Source: an uncultured Collinsella sp.
GTDB taxonomy: Bacteria; Actinomycetota; Coriobacteriia; Coriobacteriales; Coriobacteriaceae
Length of the DNA: 21,466 bases
Assembly (NCBI GenBank): GCA_900548075.1
Contig: URJD01000010.1
Coordinates: forward strand, 1-21,466
Reading direction: 5' to 3'
Made by a program: the position numbers and the translations under genes. The notes beneath the pieces are model-generated. The model was not told the DNA's origin. It worked only from the letters and a program-made list of their open reading frames with translations, and did not search any database. Of this stretch, positions 1 to 6,063 are shown one piece after another. Numbering within the stretch: position 1 is the first letter of the stretch; each line of letters starts with the position of its first letter.

Positions 1-110
1 TCGCTCCTGATTTGGTTGTAGATCACTTTGCGCCTATACTTCGGCGTGAACACGATGTGGTACTTGCACATCCACTTCGTGTGGGAAAGGCTGTAGGCCT
101 TCTGGGCCAT
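1..110 (-). CDS. tnpA: IS200/IS605-family transposase TnpA, 5' part only (cut by window edge)
   Basis: Reading leftward from an ATG at 110-108, 36 codons are visible. They begin MAQKAYSLSHTKW and continue into MCKYHIVFTPKYRRKVIY, the conserved start of Y1 (HUH-type) transposases of the IS200/IS605 family. These single-strand-specific enzymes excise and insert the element using a Tyr nucleophile. The HUH motif and the catalytic Tyr lie beyond position 1, so activity cannot be judged. A purine-rich GGGGTGG stretch about 6 bases before the ATG can serve as ribosome binding site. The hairpins upstream (176-255) suit the structured ends of this family. No TnpB/IscB gene is visible in the window. 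Confidence 0.88.
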   Translation of the reverse strand, partial: MAQKAYSLSHTKWMCKYHIVFTPKYRRKVIYNQIRS

Positions 111-257
111 GGCGACCACCCCTTCGACTCGAATTCTTGACGGCCTGAACAATCGTCAATATCGGTCGGAGGGGTGGCTTTGTAAAGCCGTTTGTCTCCA
201 CCCGCGTAGCGGGTGGTTTAAAGCTGGCCGCTGCGCGGCCAGCAGACTAAAGTCTTG
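1..257 (-). mobile_element. Left-end portion of an IS200/IS605-type element with subterminal hairpins
   Basis: Upstream of the transposase start three perfect hairpins follow each other: GGCTTT/AAAGCC (176-181/184-189), CCACCCGC/GCGGGTGG (198-205/209-216, 3-nt loop) and GCTGGCCGC/GCGGCCAGC (223-231/235-243, 3-nt loop). A short AGACT/AGTCT pair follows at 244-255. IS200/IS605 ends carry subterminal hairpins recognised by TnpA instead of terminal inverted repeats, and IS200 members also fold their leader to limit transposase translation. The exact tip cannot be fixed without an empty-site comparison; around 244-260 is a guess. The other end is outside the window. Confidence 0.6.
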
Positions 258-290
258 AAAAAAGAAGCCGCCCCAATAAAAGGAGGCGGC
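256..290 (-). terminator. Intrinsic terminator, minus strand (copy R1)
   Basis: The arms GCCGCC (267-272) and GGCGGC (285-290) enclose a short loop. Read on the minus strand the stem is followed by a TTCTTTTTT tract (256-266). No minus-strand gene now ends just upstream of it. It is a diverged duplicate of the terminator at 1590-1621. Confidence 0.6.
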
Positions 291-342
291 ATCAAGCCCA
301 GTCTACGTTTGGCGATCCCAAGATCCAACGAGAACACAGCGA
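258..342. repeat. Imperfect direct repeat, copy R1
   Basis: This stretch aligns with 1590-1673 over about 84 bases. Shared blocks include AAAAAGAAGCCGCCCC, GAGGCGGCATCAA, AGTCTA and CCAACGAGAAC. The two copies bracket the single gene at 706-1353 and the palindromic element after it. Confidence 0.6.
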
Positions 343-705
343 CAAAATCGAGAGCCACCGATAGCCCGTTCGCGCAGATATAGATGGAGATTCAAGACAA
401 GGGTGCCGGCTTAAACGGCTTGGTTATCGTACGCCACAATACTCTCGTCATCGTCCCTGTCGTTTTTATAGTGCTTATAGTGAAAATAGCGGGTTTAGTG
501 AGAATAGTATTGCGCAAAACTCGTGAACTCAATTTTGACCCCTCGCCCAGAATGAGGGGAGGCAAATATTCCTATTAGAGATCAAATCGAAGCCCAATAG
601 GGCCTTTTAGCCCTCTCATTCCGGGCGGTCGCTTTCTTTTGAATATTGTCGTAAGCTTGTATCATTTATCTTAATGATTGCATATTGCATGAGAGGTGCC
701 CCACC
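343..705. other. Non-coding, AT-richer stretch
   Basis: No convincing gene is present. A 64-codon open frame at 384-578 lacks a ribosome binding site and resembles nothing. The stretch is clearly AT-richer than the genes around it and contains near-repeats such as ATAGTGAAAATAG and TTTAGTGAGAATAG (about 476-510). A weak hairpin AGGGC/GCCCT lies at 599-614. The promoter for the downstream gene is probably near 639-690, but no well-spaced -35/-10 pair could be fixed. Confidence 0.5.
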
Positions 706-1353
706 GTGAAACGTTCCACCTATATCGGCCTGCTCGTCTTAGCGTTTGCAATTACCGCAGTCGGCGTGGGCATTATCTATCTCGCATTTCTCCCTGCCTC
801 GGCAACGCAGGCGGCGGTTGAAACCGTAAGCTACCCCATCGAAATCCTCACCGATATCGTCAAACCCGATTCAATCACCGTCGATTTCGACGGTACGCCC
901 GCAGCGCTTGGGGTCAGTAACTATCCCCGAATCGAACTTGGAGCCACGCGCTATACCCAAGATGAGCAGCTTATCGGCAAGGCAACCAGTTTACTCAAAG
1001 GCAAGACGTTTAAGCGATGGTACGGCGCCGCAATATATCGAGCCAAGAAAGGCCAAATGAATGGCGGGTATTATTCGACCCTTGAACTCGATGCGGCAAA
1101 CGGGAGCAGACTGTGCAACGTTTCATACGACCCCGGCTACGTGGACAACGAAGGGCCGGGAGTCTATATCTCGGATGGCAACGTGATCTACGTCATGGAA
1201 GGCGACCAGACGGCAGTCGTCGATTTTATGGATCGGTGTACCGAGGATGCCTACGAACAAACTTGCGAGCCCGATCCACAGACAGCGCGCGACAGCGGCT
1301 CAGCACGCACTTGGCTATTTGACGATGAAATAACCTGGGCCCCATCGAAATAA
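706..1353 (+). CDS. Unrecognised membrane-anchored protein
   Basis: I do not recognise this 215-residue protein. It starts with a short basic stretch (VKRSTY) and one strongly hydrophobic segment of about 22 residues (IGLLVLAFAITAVGVG onward), so it is probably a single-pass anchor or uncleaved signal with the rest outside the cytoplasm. No lipobox is evident. The remainder looks beta-rich, with many Gly/Tyr and three Cys near the C-terminus that might pair if exported. The GTG at 706 is preferred because GAGAGG sits 9 bases upstream; a TTG at 685 is open in the same frame but lies before that site. The gene stands alone between duplicated terminator sequences, next to an IS fragment and in AT-richer surroundings, so acquisition by transfer is plausible. 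Confidence 0.65.
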   Translation: MKRSTYIGLLVLAFAITAVGVGIIYLAFLPASATQAAVETVSYPIEILTDIVKPDSITVDFDGTPAALGVSNYPRIELGATRYTQDEQLIGKATSLLKGKTFKRWYGAAIYRAKKGQMNGGYYSTLELDAANGSRLCNVSYDPGYVDNEGPGVYISDGNVIYVMEGDQTAVVDFMDRCTEDAYEQTCEPDPQTARDSGSARTWLFDDEITWAPSK

Positions 1354-1368
1354 GGACCCGCCAGGCAG

Positions 1369-1584
1369 GCACCTTTGTGGTGGTTTCGGTTCCGATGTTC
1401 CACTGTCTCGATCTGTAACATCTAGCGGCCCTTTTCAATCCTAGATGTTACAGATTGAGATGAAATGATCGGCTGCGGACGTTTGTCTCAATCTGTAACA
1501 GCCGCTCGTCAAATAGGAGCCCAGATGTTACAGATCGAGACAAACGGAACCACCACAAAGGTGCTTGTCCCCTTTGTGGTGGTT
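1369..1584. repeat. MITE-like element of nested palindromes
   Basis: The outer arms GCACCTTTGTGGTGGTT (1369-1385) and its exact reverse complement (1548-1564) form a perfect 17-bp inverted repeat about 196 bp end to end. A further copy of the arm core (1571-1584) pairs with 1548-1561 to make a 14-bp hairpin. Inside are two tandem hairpins that share the core TCTCRATCTGTAACA: arms 1406-1425/1441-1460 (20 bp, one mismatch) and 1482-1500/1526-1544 (19 bp, one mismatch). The core therefore occurs four times in alternating orientation. It has no coding capacity. The architecture suits a non-autonomous mobile element or a bacterial interspersed mosaic element. Confidence 0.7.
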
Positions 1585-1589
1585 CTCGA

Positions 1590-1621
1590 CAAAAAGAAGC
1601 CGCCCCGATAACAGAGGCGGC
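1590..1621 (-). terminator. Intrinsic terminator of the aconitase-family gene (copy R2)
   Basis: The stem GCCGCC (1599-1604)/GGCGGC (1616-1621) is followed on the minus strand by TTCTTTTTG. It lies about 140 bases after the hydratase stop and is the only U-tract terminator downstream of that gene. Confidence 0.65.
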
Positions 1622-1673
1622 ATCAAACAAGTCTATTTATTAGCGTCCCTCAAGACCCAACGAGAACGTCGCG
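1590..1673. repeat. Imperfect direct repeat, copy R2
   Basis: This is the partner of the copy at 258-342, sharing the terminator stem and the CCAACGAGAAC block. The copies differ by scattered substitutions and small indels, so the duplication is not recent. Confidence 0.6.
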
Positions 1674-1676
1674 GTA

Positions 1677-1748
1677 GCCCCGGACACACCTTTCCCTCGG
1701 GCGACCCTCGCGAAGCGCGTGAGCACGAGGGAAAGGTGCGTCCGGGGC
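1677..1748. repeat. Long hairpin with 23-bp arms just after the hydratase stop
   Basis: Arms 1677-1699 and 1726-1748 are complementary at 22 of 23 positions (one A/C mismatch at 1686/1739). The interior holds a smaller stem, CTCGCG (1707-1712) with CGCG and GAG (1716-1723, one bulged T). The minus-strand stop codon of the hydratase is at 1760, only 12 bases away. No T tract follows on either strand, so this is not a classical intrinsic terminator. A REP-like unit or an mRNA 3'-end stabiliser would fit. Confidence 0.7.
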
Positions 1749-1759
1749 GTACAGCAACG

Positions 1760-4060
1760 TTACTCGGCAGCGGCCTTGAACTTGTTGTAGTTGATCAGGC
1801 AGCCGGCCTTGACGATGGCACGCTCCTCTGCCGTCATATCGGCAATGTAGAGCCCAATCTGCTCGACCGCACCGTCGGCGCGCACCACGTAGGCGGCGAT
1901 GTCCTTTAGGTCACCGTCGAGCGCGGCACGGATACCCGGCACAAAGACGTAGTCGCCCACCTCAAAGTTGGGCTCCGCCTCCATCTGGAAGGGCACCATG
2001 CCCCAGTTCATCACGTTGGAGCGATAGCGCTTGGTGGCGTATTCGTGGACGATGTTGGCCAGGCCGCCGATCACGCGCTGGCAGCTCGCGGCCTGCTCGC
2101 GGGCGGAACCGTCACCGGGCTTCTTAGCGTAGAGCATGGAGCCGTACTCGGTCGCCTTGGCATCTGCCGCGACACCCGCGCCGGCCAACGCCTCAAACAC
2201 ACCGGCAAGCTCGGCATCGAGCGCGGCCAAGTCGCCCGCGGCCTCACCGGCAACGCGGCGCTTCTCCACGGCGTCGACCTCCTTGGAGCGACCCACGTAG
2301 GCAGGGTCGCGGCGGCTGAGCGTAAACTCGGCCAGGCCCAGCGGGTTGGAGCGGAAGGAGCTCGTCTCGCCCGAGGGAATGAGCTCGTCGGTCGTGGTGA
2401 CCGGGTCCATGATCTTGGAACACACCTTGAGCAGGATGTCGTCGCCGAGAGGCTCCATCGCGGGCCACGGCTTGATGTTGGGGCCCTCGACCAGCTCGTC
2501 GGCCGGCTCAGCCTTGCCAAAGCCCCAGTACACGCGCTTTTTGTACGGCGCGTCGTCGAAGGTGTACTCGCAGGCCTCGTCCCAGGTCTCCTCGGGCAGG
2601 TCGGTCGCCGGCGTCAGGACGCCGCCGTTGGCAGCCGTCGCCGCAATGGAGCGGGCGTCCATCAGGGCCACGGCGCTCAGCTGGCCGTTGCCCGGCTTGG
2701 AACCCTCGCGATTGGGGAAGTTGCGCGTGGTGTGGCGGATCGAAAGGCCGTTGTTGGCAGGCGTGTCGCCGGCACCAAAGCACGGGCCGCAGAATGCCGT
2801 GCGCACGATCGCACCGGCCTCCATGAGGTCGTAGATGTAACCACGGCGCGTAAGTTCGAGCGCCACGGGCTGGCTCGTGGGATAGACCGACAGCGAGAAC
2901 TCGCCGCAGCCGGTGTTGGCGCCCTTGAGCACGCGGGCAGCCTGGACCACGGAGTCGTAGTTGCCGCCCGAGCAGCCGGCGATAACGCCCTGCTGCACGT
3001 ACAGCTTGCCGTCGACGATCTTATCGAGCAGGCTAAAGTGCGTCTTGCCCTCGCCGATCTTGGCAGCCTCGAGCTCGACCTCGTGCAGGATGTCCTCGAG
3101 GTTCTCGTTGAGCTCGTCAATCTCAAAGCCGTTGGAAGGATGGAACGGAAGCGCGATCATGGGCTTGATGCTCGACAGGTCGACCTCGACGCAGCCGTCG
3201 TAGTAGGCAACATCGGCGGGCTTGAGCTCGCGGTAGTCGTCGCCGCGGCCGTGCATGGTCAAAAACGCGTGCGTGTCCTCGTCGGTGGCCCAGATGGAAG
3301 AAAGGCAGGTGGTCTCGGTGGTCATGACGTCGACGCCGTTGCGGTAATCGGTCGTCATGCTCGCGATGCCCGGGCCCACAAACTCCATGACCTTGTTCTT
3401 GACGTAGCCCTTGGCAAAGACGGCGCGGATGATGGCGAGCGCCACATCGTGCGGGCCGACGCCGGGGCGCGGGGCGCCCGTGAGGTAGATGGCGACGACG
3501 CCGGGATAGGCAACGTCGTAGGTGTCGCGCAACAGCTGCTTGGCCAGCTCGCCGCCGCCCTCGCCCACGGCCATGGTACCCAGGGCGCCGTAGCGGGTGT
3601 GCGAGTCGGAGCCCAGAATCATCTTGCCGCAACCGGCAAAGTTCTCACGCATAAAGGAGTGGATGACGGCGATGTGCGGCGGGACGAAGATGCCGCCGTA
3701 CTTCTTGGCAGCCGAGAGGCCAAAGACGTGGTCATCCTCGTTGATGGTGCCGCCCACGGCGCACAGCGAGTTATGGCAGTTGGTGAGCACGTAAGGCAGC
3801 GGGAACTGCTCCATGCCCGAGGCGCGCGCCGTCTGGATGATGCCGACAAAGGTGATGTCGTGACTCGCCATGGCGTCGAAGCGAATCTTGAGCGCCTCTG
3901 GGTCGCCAGACGTATTGTGTGCCTGAAGGATCGAATACGCGATGGTGCCGCGCTTGGCGTCCTCGGGTGTCTGCGTAATACCGCGCTCGGCAGCCTCGGC
4001 CGCAGGCACAACCTCGCTGCCGCCGCGCAGGTAGATGCCGTCCTCGTACAGCTTGACCAT
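1760..4060 (-). CDS. Aconitase-superfamily hydratase (AcnA/YbhJ-like)
   Basis: This 766-residue protein has aconitase architecture: a catalytic alpha/beta/alpha part followed by a C-terminal swivel domain. The [4Fe-4S] ligands are visible as C363 (AGCSGG) and C424/C427 (AFCGPCFGAGD), and GSDSHT near residue 150 is the family active-site loop. The swivel domain ends with a RSNVMNWGMVPF motif. The family hydrates or dehydrates tricarboxylic acids such as citrate/isocitrate; the sequence is nearer to the uncharacterised YbhJ type than to classical AcnA or AcnB, so the substrate is uncertain. No citrate synthase or isocitrate dehydrogenase is in the window. The ATG at 4060 is chosen because GGGAG lies 5 bases upstream and the protein then starts at the conserved VKLYEDGIYL; a GTG at 4162 overlaps a palindrome and lacks a good ribosome site. 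Confidence 0.88.
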   Translation of the reverse strand: MVKLYEDGIYLRGGSEVVPAAEAAERGITQTPEDAKRGTIAYSILQAHNTSGDPEALKIRFDAMASHDITFVGIIQTARASGMEQFPLPYVLTNCHNSLCAVGGTINEDDHVFGLSAAKKYGGIFVPPHIAVIHSFMRENFAGCGKMILGSDSHTRYGALGTMAVGEGGGELAKQLLRDTYDVAYPGVVAIYLTGAPRPGVGPHDVALAIIRAVFAKGYVKNKVMEFVGPGIASMTTDYRNGVDVMTTETTCLSSIWATDEDTHAFLTMHGRGDDYRELKPADVAYYDGCVEVDLSSIKPMIALPFHPSNGFEIDELNENLEDILHEVELEAAKIGEGKTHFSLLDKIVDGKLYVQQGVIAGCSGGNYDSVVQAARVLKGANTGCGEFSLSVYPTSQPVALELTRRGYIYDLMEAGAIVRTAFCGPCFGAGDTPANNGLSIRHTTRNFPNREGSKPGNGQLSAVALMDARSIAATAANGGVLTPATDLPEETWDEACEYTFDDAPYKKRVYWGFGKAEPADELVEGPNIKPWPAMEPLGDDILLKVCSKIMDPVTTTDELIPSGETSSFRSNPLGLAEFTLSRRDPAYVGRSKEVDAVEKRRVAGEAAGDLAALDAELAGVFEALAGAGVAADAKATEYGSMLYAKKPGDGSAREQAASCQRVIGGLANIVHEYATKRYRSNVMNWGMVPFQMEAEPNFEVGDYVFVPGIRAALDGDLKDIAAYVVRADGAVEQIGLYIADMTAEERAIVKAGCLINYNKFKAAAE

Positions 4061-4160
4061 ACTGTCTCCCACTCTGCCCAAGAGATTTGGGCGCATAGCA
4101 TACATTCGTTCAATATCGTGCCATAGAACGGTTGCAAGTGGGTTACGAATCTGCACGTTC

Positions 4161-4178
4161 ACTTTATCTCAGTAAAGT
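4161..4178. promoter_or_regulatory. Candidate operator upstream of the hydratase gene
   Basis: ACTTTATCTCAGTAAAGT is an inverted repeat with perfect 6-bp arms and a 6-base centre. It lies 100 bp upstream of the preferred start, in an AT-rich patch where the promoter should be. Two TGACAA boxes (4182-4187 and 4207-4212), which read TTGTCA on the minus strand, are possible -35 elements, but no convincing -10 could be assigned. The regulator is unknown. Confidence 0.35.
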
Positions 4179-4210
4179 ACATGACAAGTATCTTTCGCCA
4201 ATCTCTTGAC

Positions 4211-4312
4211 AAGGAGTGTCCCAAAGTGCCGGCACATAAGGAACGTCCCCAAGTGCCAAATACCGCAAGAGTGTCCCCCTTGACCACTCATTTAAGAACG
4301 TCCCCAATGACT
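4211..4312. repeat. Four-copy tandem degenerate repeat with GTCCC core
   Basis: Four related units begin at 4211, 4238, 4267 and 4294, a spacing of 27, 29 and 27 bp. Units 1 and 2 read AAGGAGTGTCCCAAAGTGCC and AAGGAACGTCCCCAAGTGCC. Units 3 and 4 read AAGAGTGTCCCCCTTGACC and AAGAACGTCCCCAATGACT. It sits upstream of the hydratase gene and downstream of the heat-shock operon terminator. It is not CRISPR: the units are degenerate and the spacers too short. Confidence 0.6.
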
Positions 4313-4389
4313 ACCGCATCCGGAGCAAGGCAACGCCGCAGGTAGAGGACGGACAGCGAGCGACGTCCAGAGCGAACAAGTTGGCATGA

Positions 4390-4430
4390 AAAAGGCAAGG
4401 CATAGACCTTCTGGTCATGCCTTGCCTTTT
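4390..4430. terminator. Bidirectional terminator at the end of the heat-shock operon
   Basis: The arms AAAAGGCAAGGCAT (390-403 of this kilobase, i.e. 4390-4403) and ATGCCTTGCCTTTT (4417-4430) are perfect 14-bp complements around a 13-base loop. On the minus strand the stem ends in TTTTTC, about 70 bases past the hspR stop, so it should end the dnaK-grpE-dnaJ-hspR transcript. On the plus strand the stem also ends in TTTT. Confidence 0.8.
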
Positions 4431-4471
4431 GAATGACAAATTGTCGCCCTGGGCGGCGCGCAGCGTCGGCC

Positions 4472-4501
4472 GGTTACGGCGTTTGGTAAAACGCCGTAAC
4501 C
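4472..4501. other. Perfect 13-bp hairpin touching the hspR stop codon
   Basis: GGTTACGGCGTTT (4472-4484) and AAACGCCGTAACC (4489-4501) form a perfect stem with a 4-base loop. The last base is also the last base of the hspR TAG codon. No T tract follows, so it is more likely a 3'-end stabilising or processing structure than a terminator. The true terminator lies 40 bases further on. Confidence 0.6.
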
Positions 4502-4917
4502 TAGAGATCCCCGCCTGCGCCCAAAAGTTTGCGCATGACCTGTTCGGGGTTAACCGAGCCATCGCGCGGGGCCAGGGCGGTAATCTTCTTCTGCATCTTG
4601 TACTCGTGCAGCTCGTCCTCGAGCTGGCGCACGCGGGCACGGAGTTTTTCGTTCTCGCGCTCGCGCTCCTCGGCACGCTCCTTCATATCGAGGATGCGCA
4701 CCACGCCGGCAAGGTTGATGCCCTCGTCGGTCAGCTGGTTGATGAGCTCCAGGCGCTCGATATCGGCACGCGAATACAGGCGTGTGTTGCCGCCCGAGCG
4801 CTGGGGGTTCACCAGGCCCTTGGACTCGTAGACGCGCAGAGTCTGCGGATGCATGCCGGTCAGCTCGGCCGCCACGCTGATCATGTACAGCGGTTTGTTC
4901 CTATTGTCCTCGGCCAT
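4501..4917 (-). CDS. hspR: HspR, MerR-family heat-shock repressor
   Basis: This 138-residue protein has a MerR-type winged-helix DNA-binding domain at about residues 10-80 (PLYMISVAAELTGMHPQTLR, then YESKGLVNPQRSGGNTRLYS). A charged coiled coil follows at roughly 78-115 (ERAEERERENEKLRARVRQL), and then a short tail. In actinobacteria HspR represses the dnaK operon, binding HAIR sites and using DnaK as co-repressor. The gene lies last in dnaK-grpE-dnaJ-hspR, the classical actinobacterial order, 72 bases after dnaJ. A GAAAGGGG stretch precedes the ATG. No Cys-based metal or redox site is present, which agrees with HspR rather than other MerR sensors. Confidence 0.9.
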   Translation of the reverse strand: MAEDNRNKPLYMISVAAELTGMHPQTLRVYESKGLVNPQRSGGNTRLYSRADIERLELINQLTDEGINLAGVVRILDMKERAEERERENEKLRARVRQLEDELHEYKMQKKITALAPRDGSVNPEQVMRKLLGAGGDL

Positions 4918-4989
4918 GCTACCTGACCCCTTTCCGTCTCGTTATCGTCCATCATAAGCCCGCGGGCGCGGGCGTGCGCCACGACCGCC

Positions 4990-5955
4990 CTAGTAAGTCG
5001 CCTTGTAACGGTTGACCTTCTCGCGGTAGTCGCGCGTGTCGGCCTCGCGCAGCTTGGTCATGGCATCGCGCTCGTCATCGGACAGGTTCGTGGGGACCTG
5101 CACCTTGATCTCGACGAGCAGCGCGCCTGTACGGCCACGGTGCTTAACATCGGGCGCCCCCATTTCCTTAAAGCGGAACTTCTTGCCCGTCTGGGTACCC
5201 GCGGGCACCTTCAGACGAACCGTCGCACCGCCGGGCGTCGGCACGTCCACCGTGCAGCCGAGCGCCGCCTCATAGACCGAGACCGGTACCTCCATGGTCA
5301 CGTCGGCACCTTTACGCTTAAACAGCGGATGCTCCTCCACGTGCGTGGTCACGACCAGGTCGCCGCGCTCGCCGCCGGCAACGCCATACTCGCCGCGGCG
5401 CTTGTAGCGTAGCTTGCCGCCGTCGACCGCGCCCGCGGGGACCGAGACCGTAATGGTCTGCTGCTCGCCTGTCGAGGGAATGCGATAGGTGACCTTGTGC
5501 GTCACGCCGCGAAACGCGTCCTCGGCCGTCACATCGACAGTCAACGACAGGTCGCCGCCCTTGCGAGCGCGGCTGCGACCCGCGCCGGCACCGGCAGCGC
5601 CCGCAGCCCCGGCAAAGCCCGAGCCCCAATCGCTGCCCCAGGCGCCGTTGCCGCTAAAGATGCTGTCGAAGATGTCGCCCCAGCCGCTGGCACCTGCGCC
5701 GGCACCGTAGCCTCCGCCATACGCGCCGCCTGCGCCCGGCATGCCGCCAAACATGAGCATCTGGTCGTACTCTTTGCGCTTCTTCTCGTCCGAAAGCGTC
5801 TCGTAGGCCTCGCTGATCTCCTTGAACTTGGCCTCGTCGCCGCCGGCATCGGGGTGATATTTTTGTGCGAGCTTGCGAAACGCGCTCTTAATCTCTTTGT
5901 CGGAGGCGCTCTTGGATACGCCCAGGATGTCATAGAAGGTTTTGCCTGCAGCCAT
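4990..5955 (-). CDS. dnaJ: DnaJ/CbpA-type J-domain co-chaperone lacking the zinc finger
   Basis: This 321-residue Hsp40 stimulates the DnaK ATPase and delivers clients. The J domain occupies residues 7-66 with the diagnostic HPD at 34-36. A Gly-rich linker follows (about 70-130, runs of G/A). The two beta-barrel substrate-binding domains start near 134 (GGDLSLTVDV) and end before a C-terminal helical tail. The four CxxCxGxG zinc motifs of class A DnaJ are absent, so this is a class B/CbpA-type protein although it sits in the main dnaK operon. The ATG at 5955 is chosen because AGGAGAGGAG lies 7 bases upstream; an open frame extends to 5988 without support. It lies 108 bases after grpE, with a strong hairpin in between. 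Confidence 0.9.
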   Translation of the reverse strand: MAAGKTFYDILGVSKSASDKEIKSAFRKLAQKYHPDAGGDEAKFKEISEAYETLSDEKKRKEYDQMLMFGGMPGAGGAYGGGYGAGAGASGWGDIFDSIFSGNGAWGSDWGSGFAGAAGAAGAGAGRSRARKGGDLSLTVDVTAEDAFRGVTHKVTYRIPSTGEQQTITVSVPAGAVDGGKLRYKRRGEYGVAGGERGDLVVTTHVEEHPLFKRKGADVTMEVPVSVYEAALGCTVDVPTPGGATVRLKVPAGTQTGKKFRFKEMGAPDVKHRGRTGALLVEIKVQVPTNLSDDERDAMTKLREADTRDYREKVNRYKATY

Positions 5956-6030
5956 CGTAGCTCCTCTCCTGTTACGTCCGCCGCCCATGCAGACGACGGC
6001 TCATGCTTTCATATGGCACTAGGCCAGAAA

Positions 6031-6056
6031 GGGCCCCGGGTGTTGCCCCGGGGCCC
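6031..6056 (-). terminator. Intercistronic hairpin between grpE and dnaJ (weak or partial terminator)
   Basis: GGGCCCCGGG (6031-6040) and CCCGGGGCCC (6047-6056) form a perfect 10-bp all-GC stem with a 6-base loop, starting 7 bases after the grpE stop on the minus strand. The following minus-strand sequence is CTTTCTGG, a poor U tract. It more likely attenuates or marks a processing site than fully stops transcription into dnaJ. Confidence 0.55.
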
Positions 6057-6063
6057 TTCTCAA

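Noticed and set aside
384..578. A 64-codon open frame in the AT-richer gap
   Set aside because: It has no ribosome binding site, no similarity to anything I know, and its sequence includes local near-repeats.
2045..4126. A 693-codon open frame antisense to the hydratase gene
   Set aside because: It is a composition effect of a high-GC gene read on the other strand. The protein is low-complexity (Ala/Arg/Gly/Val/His) with no family features, while the minus-strand frame encodes a complete aconitase-family protein.
4061..4162. Upstream GTG start for the hydratase
   Set aside because: It overlaps an 18-bp palindrome, has a poor ribosome site, and the extra 34 residues do not resemble the family N-terminus. 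The ATG at 4060 has a good site.
4211..4312. CRISPR array
   Set aside because: The four units are degenerate, the interval is 27-29 bp including the repeat, so spacers would be under 10 bp, and no cas gene is nearby.
5956..5988. Extended N-terminus of DnaJ
   Set aside because: The extension contains the Shine-Dalgarno of the ATG at 5955 and precedes the normal J-domain start.
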